Below are positions 10,611-22,136 of a stretch of DNA of 64,000 nt, in pieces (positions within the stretch are counted from its first letter, which is position 1; every line of letters starts with the position of its first letter). The position numbers and the translations under genes were made by a program. The notes under the pieces were generated by a model, which worked only from the letters and a program-made list of their open reading frames with translations, was not told where the DNA came from and made no database searches. The stretch comes from Dryococelus australis (Eukaryota > Arthropoda > Insecta > Phasmatodea > Phasmatidae): the NCBI GenBank assembly GCA_029891345.1, contig CM056999.1:29237418-29301417 (forward strand), read 5' to 3'.

Positions 10611-13600
10611 AACTACGTAATGAAAGTAATTACAGAGTTTGTCTCGTGGGCAGCTGGATGACAAGTAAAGAGGTTGGGAGGGGTAATAAACTTGCATAGG
10701 GGTGTATTTGTGCAATGAATAATTAATAGTGAAATGAATTATTTAAACATATTACTTAATTGTACAATTACTTACTACCCATTGAATATTTAATCGCGCA
10801 CATCCACTATTACCTGTGCAGAGAGTGTACATAGCATAAATACAAAGTGTAATTACAAACATGCCCTCCAAGACAGCTCGAACTCGACTGACCTCCGTTT
10901 GCTTATATGAACCAATATAACAAACTCCACCATCATCCATCATATTGGATCGTATCAAATGTATAAAAGGAGAAATTATTTTTAAAATGTCAGCATATGT
11001 TTGGAAGCAGTCGAGCTCGGAGCTACATACTCATTGTGGCACACCTGTATATATAGCTTCACATTATTAATTAATGAAATTAATGTAAACTCTATTAATC
11101 AATTATTAAAACAATATAATGTCGGGTCTACAACGAATCCGAGCACTATGAATAGTTCGTGCAAGATTTCACAACAAGTGACTGGGTGAATACTTGTAAT
11201 GAATAATTAAATTATTTAATCAGATAAATTCATTCTACACTTACCCTATTCATTTATTAAGTCATACAAGAAAATAGTAGTAACAAAATTATTAATAATG
11301 AATAAACACTCACTTAATTACTTTTTTACATGTGCCGAGAGACAAATTACACAGCATCTCGCTAGGAAATCACTCTTTTTCTTTTTCTATTTCACTCTCC
11401 CTCCCTTTATATCTGCTGGCGAAACTGGCCTGTCGGGAGAACACACTTATTCATCTGTACCAAAAAAAAAAATTTGTTTTAAAAAATGTCCGCCAGTGGT
11501 ACCTAACCTACTTTCTTTTCTAAAACTTGCTTTTTTTTTTTATCATTTACTTAAAGATTCTACGAATAGTGTTTTTTATTTTTTTTCTCAAATATAGTGT
11601 AATCATGCTCTAAAAATAATTTACTAATATTAATTTTAAACCAAATAACTTGATATTGCATGACACTATCACAATAGTTAAAGTTGTTATGACTTGAATG
11701 TATTTGTGTATCGAGGTGAAACAAAATTGACTATACTGTGGGGTAACTGATTAAGTATTGAGGATGTACTCCTTGCTTCGTATTCCATCAAGGATATTTT
11801 ATTTGCATGACATATAATTATCCAGAACATTTGCGTATAGAATAACAACAAAAATTTAGCATTTGTATATTAAGTTGAAATTAATTACACCTCAGTCCGT
11901 AAATCATATTTGATGAGGCTGTGGGGTAATGATTATAGACTTGACACCGCCTGAGCAGATCACAACCGTCTAATACAGCAGCCCGCGAAAGTATCCACAC
12001 AACCCTTGCAAATATCAACTTTGCCATTCGCTGCAGAACATATCTACCAAGCTATCGCGATACAACAAAACGTAGTTAGCTCTCGTACATCAGACACAAC
12101 AACATGCAAACATCTCAACAGGCGAATGACTGACACAGATCATTTTCTCAACAACTCATGCGAACAAGAAAAATATCTATCTCCAACCCCACTCGCCTCG
12201 CATATACTTACGTAATAATTATCATAATCTTACAAGTTCTAGTATATCAATATAAAAAGTAATTTTCAAAATGTAATTTCCTTACTAAATTGCTACACAA
12301 TAAAGTAAAAACCCACTTTATTACAATACACGTTAACATACGAACCAAAATTTCTTGGCTAAAAAGTAAATACCCATTCTTACTATACTTTCCATAAACC
12401 TACCAACCCTGAAACCAACCAATTTTCGTTAAGCTTTATTAACCCTATGAACATTTTTGCAATCCATCAATCCACAAGTCGTGAACATATACCGAAACAT
12501 GCGCTATTAATCCGCCATTGTTTAAAATGTTTTATATACCCAAAAATCCAGATCTCTCCCCGTTCTAACGTCATCTCATTCTCTTAACATTATTTCCTCA
12601 CAACTTCTAGTGGAAAAACACACAAAGCTTATGTACAGTTGGTGAAACCTTTGTGTAAAGAATAAAATCTAGCTCCCCAATCATCATTAATACATCTTTA
12701 AAACATTATATAGAAGTACAGAACTAGTCCCAAAAATATACTTCACCACTACCTCCACTCTCAAACACATTTCAAAAAATGATGTAGACAGCGAAGAGGG
12801 TTATTGAGATATTATCACATTTATGAAGTTCCGAACTCAATATTTTCTGTAAAGTTTCTTCTGAAGAACGCATTCCCAAATTGTAACATAGTATTCTATT
12901 ATGATGGAGTTCTTACTACGATTGCTATTATGTCGCCTAGGAAACATAAACAGATGTTATATGATGTTCACGTAAAAATAGCTTTTAACATTCATTACAT
13001 GTAAATTCACACACAAACACAATAACGTAAATACCTAAACATACATCGCTTGCTACCAGTCGAGTTTACCTAATCACACAAACAATTTATACTTTTCGTC
13101 AACTTAGTAACACACGAGGGAAGAAAATATATTTTAAAACCACTCCTGGTTATTAAGCAAGTCATAAGAGATTTAATGCAAGATTGAAAAATATTCAAGC
13201 ACTTCTCTTTAAACATAGTTTTACTCAACTAATATGGGAGAGCAAATACTATATTTAATAGTATATATGTAAGGATGTGTGTTCTATTCCCTTCCAAATC
13301 ATTTTAATTTCTTTCCTCCATGGTTTCCAAATTCACTCCAAGCGAATTTCGAACCGTTTACATACCGCACGCCCTACGAAGTTTCGTTTTCATCGCAAAT
13401 ATAGTTAACCAACTCCCATCTCACCGAGGTTTACTACAGAATATTCATCACGCATCATATACCTATTTGTATATACCTCCTCGCTTTCATTTTGCCCTGA
13501 CATTTGTAAAAAGAAAACTGCAAACATTCTTAATACACCTCGAGTCTATGCGAGTTATTTATGTATGAATTTAAGCTAATATCATTCTAAATTTTTCGCT

Positions 13601-15132
13601 CCAAGACATATATCTATCGACACACAGAAAACATGCTGGCTAAGAATATGGTAGAGCAACAATCAAACTACTACTCTCTTACCAAAAAACAAGCAATATT
13701 ACTAATTCCATTATACAAATTCTCGATCACATATCACTTGCATTAGCACACGTCTTAAACATTACTGATATGAGTGGAAGAGAATATTCACTCCTCATAA
13801 CCACAACCACTCCTATAACACAGGAAATTTTCGTGAGAGTGGTAAGATATCACAGATTCCCACCCCAGATGTCAAAGGATTCACATAATTAACTATTGCA
13901 AGTCAATATAATGTAATATATCTGTGATGTATGCAAGATATTTGTTAAAGTAATAACTAAAGGAGACAGTTGGAATTTCTAGCTTCTATCAAATATTTCA
14001 TTTCATTACCCCTATGGTATACACAAAATTTTTGCCTCTCCTGTAGACATATCCAAGGTATTCTATTTAGTAGAGAACATACGCTATACTAACCTACTTA
14101 ATCTCTACTAAAGGAAAACATTTCACTCGCCACTGCCTATGCACATACATGGTAGAGAGCATTCGCTATAAGATGTAGATATGCTAGAACCATCTCAAAT
14201 CACACACACGCAACATTCACTTATACATTTTTATTTTAAAAACCACTTTATAATTTTCTTATTTGGTGTATTCATTTATTTGGCAGATGTATATATTCAG
14301 AAATTATCACGTCTTTAAATCTCACTATCAGACAAGCTGTTTTCTACCTTTCACAAAAAAATCTTAACTTTTATTATATTCAGTCAGAAATTATATTTAC
14401 TGTTCACTGTGGAAACATATATAATTGATTACATAAAATAGATTTTTATATATTTATTATTTTTTACTTAAAAAATTATAAATATTTTATTAAAATTAAA
14501 ATCAACTACTGTTTAACAGATGTTAAATGTATTTACAAACACACACGTAAACATACGAACATATACTACAGTTCAAATAAAAAAATTTTTTTAAGAAATT
14601 GCAAATAATATTTATCCATAGAGACTACTAGCAAAATATACGAGCAGACGATATTACCGAAACATTCCTACAATATATCATTTTCTAATGTATCATCTAT
14701 TTTCTAATGTATCATCTATATTAACTTACTACATTTACATTTATTCTGGTGTCTCTTTAAATAAATGTCTCTAATGAAAATATCCCTCCGCTATATGGTG
14801 TTAGCTCGGAAAAAAATCTAGAGATAATTGCATTATATCATCACAATAAGTAAAAGTGAATGTGAAAAAAGAAAACCTCTCCCAACTATATAAAGTTCTC
14901 GCTGAAAATGTTTATTTATATAAGTATATCCTTATTTTTAGCTATCCACACTATCCACATATGGTATGATCTATAAATTATCGTGAAAATTACCATTAAT
15001 GTCAATGTTTGTCATTCATTGGAAGCGAGTGCAGAGAACAATTGCTAGAAATTTTAGAATAACCTTTCAAACTAATCCTCTGAGTAAACTATTACCGACA
15101 AAGTTATGCAACATTGTAAATTTCCGTTATTA

Positions 15133-15552
15133 CAGGCTGTTCACGGTACAGTAAGCCATTTTGAAAGCCCTGCTTAAGATGTACTGGTATACACGTTCTG
15201 TACTTCTCCGCCTTATGTAAAATTAACATTGGCATGGACCCCGTCACTTGATTCATGCGTCGGTCAAATGAAACTGCGAAGTTATTAAGAAGTAAATACT
15301 TTACATATCTGCTCATTTTCACACTTCGATGCATTAAAATTCCGAAAGCGAAAGAAATAATTTTAAGTTATCACAAGTGGTTACCTAACAATTTTTATTC
15401 AACAATAAGGTACGGAACAAACTTCCATCCATCATTACCAACTTTACTGTACGAATGTCACTCAGTGCGCCCATTAAAATATTTGCATACAGGGGCAGTA
15501 ACTTTTTTCTAGAGTTTATTTCTAAAGTGCTCACTTTATCGTGAACAGCCTT
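15133..15552. mobile_element. TA-flanked inverted-repeat element, 420 bases
   Basis: Begins CAGGCTGTTCACGGTACAGT and ends with a block whose reverse complement is AAGGCTGTTCACGATAAAGT. It is flanked by TA at 15131 to 15132 and 15553 to 15554. The corresponding place in the right arm near 20265 lacks it, so it inserted after the arms separated. The ends match those of the 237-base elements at 21.9 and 57.1 kb, while the interior differs. Tc1/mariner-type non-autonomous element is the best fit from the TA target. Confidence 0.75.
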
Positions 15553-16914
15553 TATCATTATTTTACACATTACAAAAAATTATTAACAATGTTTAAATGA
15601 TATGAATATTTTTTCTACTGACACTTAAGTCATTATTTCATTTGCTAGAAACAGATATCTCATCACTATCGCCATATTATTAATTAAATATTTCAACAAA
15701 CATTCCTTACTACTCACTAAAAATTAATATCATATCATCTATCTATATATAGCGAAAACCTCCAATCACCCATAGGAACATGTTTAGAATAACTCATATT
15801 GTTTTGCTGTCATATCATACTAACAATTAATAAAGTCAACCAATTATTTATATGAATTGATCCAGGAAAAATATTCATAATCACATGTTTTCCCAAAAAC
15901 ATGATCATACCATGACATCAATCCTTACCTACACCACATCAACTGTACTCATTACCTCAAGTCATACCTTATAAGACCATAAAGCAATCACATAAGCATT
16001 CCTATGTTATATTCCAACGAAGTACTCTGATAAACCATTTTATTATGTAATAGCAAAACACACATTCAAATAATACCTTCCAAGACAACAAAGCATTCAT
16101 ACAACTATTCCTATGTAATATTCCAGCGAATAATCTGACAAACTATTTCATCATGTAATGGCAAAACACACATCCAAACAATACCAGCAACCATACAGTA
16201 TACAATAGTCAATGGTCAAAAATTAACTAAACCTCATTCAAATAGACGATGACACCAAACCAATCATTCAAATGTTCCAACAGATAAACATTATAAACAT
16301 CAATATTCGCAAGCGATATCACACTTTACACTATTCATTTGTACAAATCATACAATCCATTCGCAAATCCCTTAACACCAAACATTTCCAGCAAAACCAA
16401 TATAACATACAAACAGGACATATTAACCACCGAACCATTTCTTACGACTAGCATTAACAACACATAATATGAACAGATTACTCCATCTGACTGTACCCAA
16501 AACTCAAGCTATCAGAACATTCCTATCAAACACCTCTGTGTAAAATATTAATACTAAATCCCCGAGAACTATATAATCATATCATACAACACACTTGCTT
16601 CTAGTAAATCACATACCAATCCATCCCATTGTAGAAATTCGGAAGTCAGTAGAACTATGACCAAAAATTTGCTCTATATGCACCATTAGTTATTACTACA
16701 GATTTCTAATAAAAACTTCATTGTTATTTTTCCCATCAAATGATAGGATATTCGAATAAGTTGTGTTTATAGAAATATGTACATTACTCGATTTCACAAC
16801 ATCAGAGAGTCATACTTCATTTTCAAACAGATACGATCTCATACACACTAACTACTCTCAAAGCAATTGCTACTGGGAATGGATAGCATATGATATTTTA
16901 CTGAAGTCATGCAA

Positions 16915-16993
<79 letters not shown>

Positions 16994-17000
16994 ATATATT
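16915..17000 (+). repeat. (CT)9 then long (AT)n compound microsatellite, left arm
   Basis: Nine CT units at 16915 to 16932 are followed by about 34 AT units with one interruption. Its inverted partner is at 19026 to 19108, where the proportions are reversed. Confidence 0.95.
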
Positions 17001-17036
17001 CAAATTACCCACAATAACTAGGAGGAAAAAATAATA

Positions 17037-17700
17037 ATAATTTCTTATTTTTCAAACATCTCATATTAATTGAGTTTTTTCCTTCCTTTATTCACAGATG
17101 ACTCTTTATGGAAAAATAATTTCATCAAAAAGTATCGTAGACATATTAATTTTCTAATTATCATTTAAATATATATATATGATAATAAAATTAATAGAAA
17201 CATTAGTCTTCCATGCACTTTAACTTTGTTTCACACACTTGTTAAAAATACATAGTGTTTCTTAAATAAGCTCAAAATATTCTACATTCAACAAAAAATA
17301 TTTATGGTGACAGTTTTTGCAGAACAATTCCTGTTGTCAGTAGTCCAGTTACCCCTATTCATATTCACCACACCACAATTATCACATGGATACATCTTGT
17401 ATAAAGTGCTGAACAATCAGTTACTAGCTTCATGATGTCTGGCGCAAGAGCCAGTCGTTAATGTTGTGTCACAATACTTGCACTAGCTTCTCGATGGACA
17501 ACAAACATTTTCTTTCCACTTATTTTTATGTCTATACAGGTTATTACTGTGAGTAAATACAGCATCGCACTTATCACAGTGGAACACCTTGTATTCCGGG
17601 CTGAACATGCAATGGACACTTTCATGTCAGCATGCACTATGACTTGTACCAAAACTATTTCCACAATAGCAACATTGGTACTGTAATGCTTGTAGCTAAT
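17037..17700 (-). pseudogene. C2H2 zinc-finger gene relic, left of palindrome centre
   Basis: On the minus strand, one frame between 17700 and 17300 reads a series of finger remnants: YQCCYCGNSFGTSHSAC near 17685, FHCDKCDAVFTHSNNLYRH near 17530 to 17585 (C-x2-C-x3-F-x5-L-x2-H), CKYCDTTL near 17465, and YPCDNCGVVNMN near 17370. At least two stops interrupt it. The blocks MFSPEYKV and LFSTLYKM precede two of the fingers, so the unit is itself internally repeated. A zinc-finger DNA-binding protein gene is the likely source; whether host or transposon-borne cannot be told. It reads away from the palindrome centre. Confidence 0.65.
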
Positions 17701-18400
17701 CTCCAACATCCCTTGTTGTCTTCGACTGATGATTCCATCCTGATATTACAAAAGCTTACACTATCAATAGATGATTCCACTCATGACAATCCGCCTTCCA
17801 TCACAACCGCCGAAGAAGTGAAAACATTCATACAGAATGCATGCTTATATACTGTTTTCACAACAGAACAATTGTATTTTGTTACCCATTTCGACCATCT
17901 CAGTATGAATACGTAAAAACAATATGTTTGATGCAGTGTTATACAACATTATCATATCCATTCGCTATCTAACCTGCGAAGTTAACCATCAACTAACTAT
18001 TCTTCTTTACATTTATATATCTTCCAGAATTGGATACACCTTTTATTTTTCTCTCGTTATTTCAACACACTTCCGATGTGCATTACACCAACTCCCTGAA
18101 TGTGGTGTGTTCGTAACAGTACCACATCCTTGAAAACAAACTATACACTGAAGATAGCCGAGACTCTCTTCGCCCTGCTGCAGATAAGCAGGTATATGTT
18201 TACAGACACATGATACTTCATATTGTGCATACATCAGAAGTTATTATTTAGGTATGTGTGCAAGTTAATTTTCTTTGTCGTGTACTGCATGTCATTTAAG
18301 CCTTCTATAAGCCACAATAGCTGATAAAATTTCCTGACCGCTAGAAAAACATGCCATCATTTTTCAATGAACCTTCACAACGAGAGAAAGACGTTTTGGA
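17700..18400. other. Centre of the giant inverted repeat
   Basis: About 0.7 to 1 kb between the arms that does not pair with itself beyond the finger relics. An open frame at 17632 to 17916 on the plus strand overlaps the finger remnants and is probably chance. Confidence 0.5.
18043..18234 (-). pseudogene. Zinc-finger relic in palindrome centre
   Basis: A 63-codon frame with cysteines and histidines spaced as decayed fingers: CVCKHIPAYLQQGEES, then LQCIVCFQGCGTVTNT and SGSWCNAHRKC. The last block aligns with the finger in the right arm (V-Y-M-N-S-G-Y-L-x2-H-x3-C). It is on the same strand as the left relic and lies upstream of it, so it may be an earlier finger of the same ancestral gene. 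It is not a complete gene. Confidence 0.45.
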
Positions 18401-18429
18401 CAATTTGTAATAACAAAGCACACACATGC

Positions 18430-18600
18430 CGCTCTTATGGGTCTAAAAATGGTGTAGGTAACTCTCAAATCACTCAGAGAAACAGAGCTCTTTCTAAAAC
18501 GACAGACGAACTGCGAATGAGGTGCATGTGGTATATATGAATAGCGGTTACTTGACTGTACACAACAGGAATTGTTTTGCAAAACAGTCACCATAAATGT
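18430..18600 (+). pseudogene. Zinc-finger relic, right arm
   Basis: A plus-strand frame at about 18510 to 18590 reads VVYMNSGYLTVHNRNC, the homologue of VVNMNRGNWTTDNRNC on the minus strand of the left arm. With the preceding cysteines lost, it retains the L-x2-H-x3-C half of a C2HC finger. It faces right, away from the centre, as expected for the inverted copy of the left relic. Confidence 0.5.
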
Positions 18601-19025
18601 TTTTTGTTAAATCGAGAATTTGTTTGAGTGTATGTAAGAAATGATATGTATTTTTCACAAGTCTGTGAAATGAAGTTAAAGTGTATGGAAGACTAATGTT
18701 TTTATTCATTTTACTATCGAATTTTTATGTTTTTCTTTCTAAAAGTTTTATGCAATGCCTTGAAATATACAAAATAACTGTAAGGTATGAGAATATAAGA
18801 ACACTTAATATATGTATATACATGTCTGGTATACCTACTGGCTTGGAATTCTCTGTAAATTCAAATGGTAATTACAAAAGAAATATGATACTTTTTACGA
18901 AATTATTTTTCCGGTAAATAGTAATCTGTGAATAAAGGAAGGAAAATCTCAATTAATATGAGATGTTTGGAAAACAAGTAAAAATAATTATTATTTTTTC
19001 CTCCTAGTTATTGTGGCTAATTTGA

Positions 19026-19108
<83 letters not shown>
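19026..19108 (+). repeat. (TA)n then (GA)30 compound microsatellite, right arm
   Basis: About 12 TA units at 19026 to 19048 then 30 GA units at 19049 to 19108. It is the inverted partner of the left tract, which has 9 CT and about 34 AT units. Confidence 0.95.
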
Positions 19109-19111
<3 letters not shown>

Positions 19112-21230
19112 TTGCATGACTTCAGTAAAATATCATATGCTATCCAGTCCCAGTAGCAATTGCTTTGACAGTAGTTAGTGTGTATGAGATCGTATCTGTT
19201 TGAAAATGAAGTATGACTCTCTGATGTTGTGAAATCGAGTAATGAACCAATAAACACCACTTATTCGATCATCGTATATTTTGATGTAAAAAATAGCAAT
19301 GGTGTATTTATTATAAATTCTTTAGTAGTAACTGATGGTACATATAGAGTAATCTCTTCGTATAGTGTGTTGTAATGCTAGTCATAATTAATGGTTCTAT
19401 GGTTAATATGTCTTTTCTGTATGGTATGTTAATTTTTCTGGTAATATTTCATGGTAAGGAATTTCCGAATCGAAGGTAAGAGATTTGCGAATGTATAGTA
19501 TGGTTTTTGCAAATGAGTTGTATGTGGTGTGATATGGATTGCTGTATTGATAGTTATAATGTTTTTCTGCTGGAACATTTGAATTGTTGGTTTGGTGTCA
19601 TGGTCAATTAGAATAAGGTTTCATTAAGTTTGGACCATTGACTATGGTGTACTGTATGGTTGTTGGTACCATTTGAATGTGTGTTTTGCTATTACATGAT
19701 TAAATGGTTTATCAGAGAATTTGGAGTTACATATGAATGGTTATATGAATGCTTTGTTGTCTTGGAAGGAATTAATTTAATGTGTGTTTTGCTATTATGT
19801 GATTAAATGTTTTATCAGAGTACTTCGTTGGAATATTGCATAGAAATGCTTATACAATTGCTTTGTTGTCTTGGAAAGTATTATGTGAGGTGATTAGTAT
19901 AGTCCATATGGTGTAGATAATGTTTGATGATGTAGCATTTTCATGTATTTGGGATAACATATGGTAGAATATTTTGCCTGGAACAATACTTATAAATAAT
20001 TATTTTTAGTGTATTTTTTAAATGTTTTTATGATATGACATCAAAATAATATGTTATTTGTAACATTTCCTATGGGTATTTGGAAGTTTGGTTTGCACAG
20101 ATGGACATATTTAATTAATAATATGTTGATAGTGATGAGTTATCTAGTTCTAGCAAATGAAACAATGATTTAAAATAGTCTGTCAAAAGGCTTATATAAT
20201 TATATATCATTTACATATTGGTAAAAAAGTATTCATAATATTTTTAATATTTGATAGTAATGGAAATTTGCAATTTTGCATAACTTAGTCAGTAATAGTT
20301 TACTCAGAGGGTTAGTTAAATTGGATAGTCTCAAATGTCTAAAAATGGTTCAATGCACTTACTTCCAATGAATGATAAATATGGATATTTATGGTAATTT
20401 TCTTTGTTTTTTTATAGATGGCATAATATGTGGATAACTAAAAATAAGTAAATTCAATGTTAAGAAAAAAAATTTAATGGTAACAGTACATAGTTTGAGT
20501 GGTAAATCTTTTAATTCACATTTACTAAACATGATGATATAATGTAATTGTCTCTAGATTTGATCTCCAGCTAACACTATAATGTTGGATGGTGCCTTTC
20601 ATTAGAGACGCTAATTTAAAGAGACAATAGAATACATGTAAATGTAATGTCAGTTGATATAGATGATATGTTAGAATGTGAAATTTCGTAGGAATGTTTT
20701 GTGATACCGTCTGCTTGTATAATTCGCTAGTAGTGTCTATGTATGAACATTTTTGTAATATGAGAAAAAAATATTTTATTTGAAATATAATATATGTATA
20801 CATGTTTACATGTGTGTGTGTTTGTAAATACATTTAACATATGTTTAACAGTAGTTAATTTTAATTATAAACAAATATTTCTACTTAGATATTTTATGTA
20901 AAAAAATTTAAATATATAATTATCATATTTATGAAAGCAATTTAATATCTTTCCACAGTAAATAGTATATATAATTATTAAATATAATAAACATGAAAAT
21001 GTTTGTGTGAAAGGCAGAAAACCGCTTGTCTGATTGTGATGTTTGTGTATGTGAAAACTTAGGAATTTTAGCATCTGCCAAATAAATGAATACGCCAAAT
21101 AAGTAGAATACATAGTGGGTTTGAAAATGAGAATTTATAAGTGAATGGTGTTCGCGTGTGTGTGTGTGGGGGGGGGGAGGGGTGGTGGGAATTTGAGATA
21201 GTTCTAGTATATCTACTTCTTATAGCGAAT

Positions 21231-21884
21231 TGTTCCAGCCCCGTCTGGAGAACCGAACCAGCGCCACGCGGACTCGAGGGCCGTGGAGCAAGATGGTCGG
21301 GCAGTGCGCTGCAGGCGACGAGGCAACTGGAGCGAGGGGGGAACCCTGAGCGGAGTATATAAGCGAGTGCGAGATGGGCCCACCCCACTCTGCCGCCATA
21401 TTTAAGCGTGATTCTGCATGACGGCGGTGGGCATCACGACGTCGAGGACGTCAGGGCACTACACGACGACACGAGCCAATCCACGGTCCAGGAGAGAGCC
21501 TCTCGGACGAGTGTCGGCTGCATGAAAGCTCAGTGGCAAGAACCTTGAGAATTGTATGCAGGATAGGACCCGGTTTAGGATGTCAGGCTGCGTTAAGTGT
21601 ATAAATACATAATTCTGTTGTGATTAATGTAAAGTAGTTTCTTGTAACGCACGGAGGCAATCACTTGAGTAGATTGTGATATTGTAACGTAATTCCATTA
21701 GTTTGTGTTCTAACATTGAAACGTCTTTAATTAGTGTTTTTCCTGTTTAACTTGTAGTAATTAAATAGTGTAATAAAGAGATGTGTTGTTGGATCCAGTT
21801 CTATTATTTCCATAGCTCTAGACTACACCATCCCAAATTAAAACAAGTGTCTGTTCGATCCTGGGGTCAGGATAAAGCAGAACA
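21231..21884 (+). mobile_element. Solo LTR, 654 bases, probably Ty3/Gypsy type
   Basis: Starts TGTTC and ends GAACA, flanked by the 4-base repeat GAAT at 21227 to 21230 and 21885 to 21888. The left arm has the empty site (GCGAATGCTCTC read on its minus strand, near 14160), which fixes both ends exactly. Inside are a TATATAAGCG promoter-like box near 21354 and an AATAAAG signal near 21773, and the 5' half is GC-rich, unlike its surroundings. No coding interior is left, so it is the product of recombination between two LTRs. Family assignment rests on the 4-base target repeat and the TGTT start. Confidence 0.88.
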
Positions 21885-21899
21885 GAATGCTCTGTACTA

Positions 21900-22136
21900 T
21901 AGGCCGTTCACAGTAAAGTGAGCACTTTTTAAGGCCCTTCCAAATTTTTCTTTCAAGCTATGTTTTATGTTTAAGCCACTTTATAATATCAGTATTGTCA
22001 TGTAGCTAATAATTACGGTGTATACTTTCACCACTTTCAAAAGTTTATGTCTGAGACTGCAATAAAACATATTTATTAGTGGTTAATGGGTGTTGGGAGG
22101 GCCTTAAAAAGTGCTCACTTTATCGTGAACAGCCTA
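21900..22136. mobile_element. TA-flanked inverted-repeat element, 237 bases
   Basis: Ends are TAGGCCGTTCACAGTAAAGT and, reversed, TAGGCTGTTCACGATAAAGT; the inverted ends extend about 40 bases through GTGAGCACTTTTTAAGGCCC. TA repeats flank it. A second copy of 238 bases lies at 57085 in the opposite orientation. It sits only 15 bases from the solo LTR and is private to the right arm. No transposase is present. Confidence 0.88.

Larger units (their letters stand above)
10280..17400 (+). repeat. Giant inverted repeat, left arm
   Basis: This arm matches the reverse complement of about 18400 to 26830 in order along its whole length. Landmarks: 10300 against 26800, 11330 against 25720, 12010 against 24260, 13320 against 22900, 14240 against 21090, 15090 against 20290, 16915 against 19050 and 17310 against 18580. 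A hand alignment of about 160 bases at 12006 to 12168 gave about 17 mismatches, 11 of them transitions. The plus strand of this arm is A- and C-rich and G-poor. It holds one private TA-flanked element at 15.1 to 15.6 kb and no intact gene. Confidence 0.93.

Noticed and set aside
17632-17916. 94-codon plus-strand frame in the palindrome centre
   Set aside because: Overlaps the zinc-finger remnants on the other strand and has no resemblance to a family.
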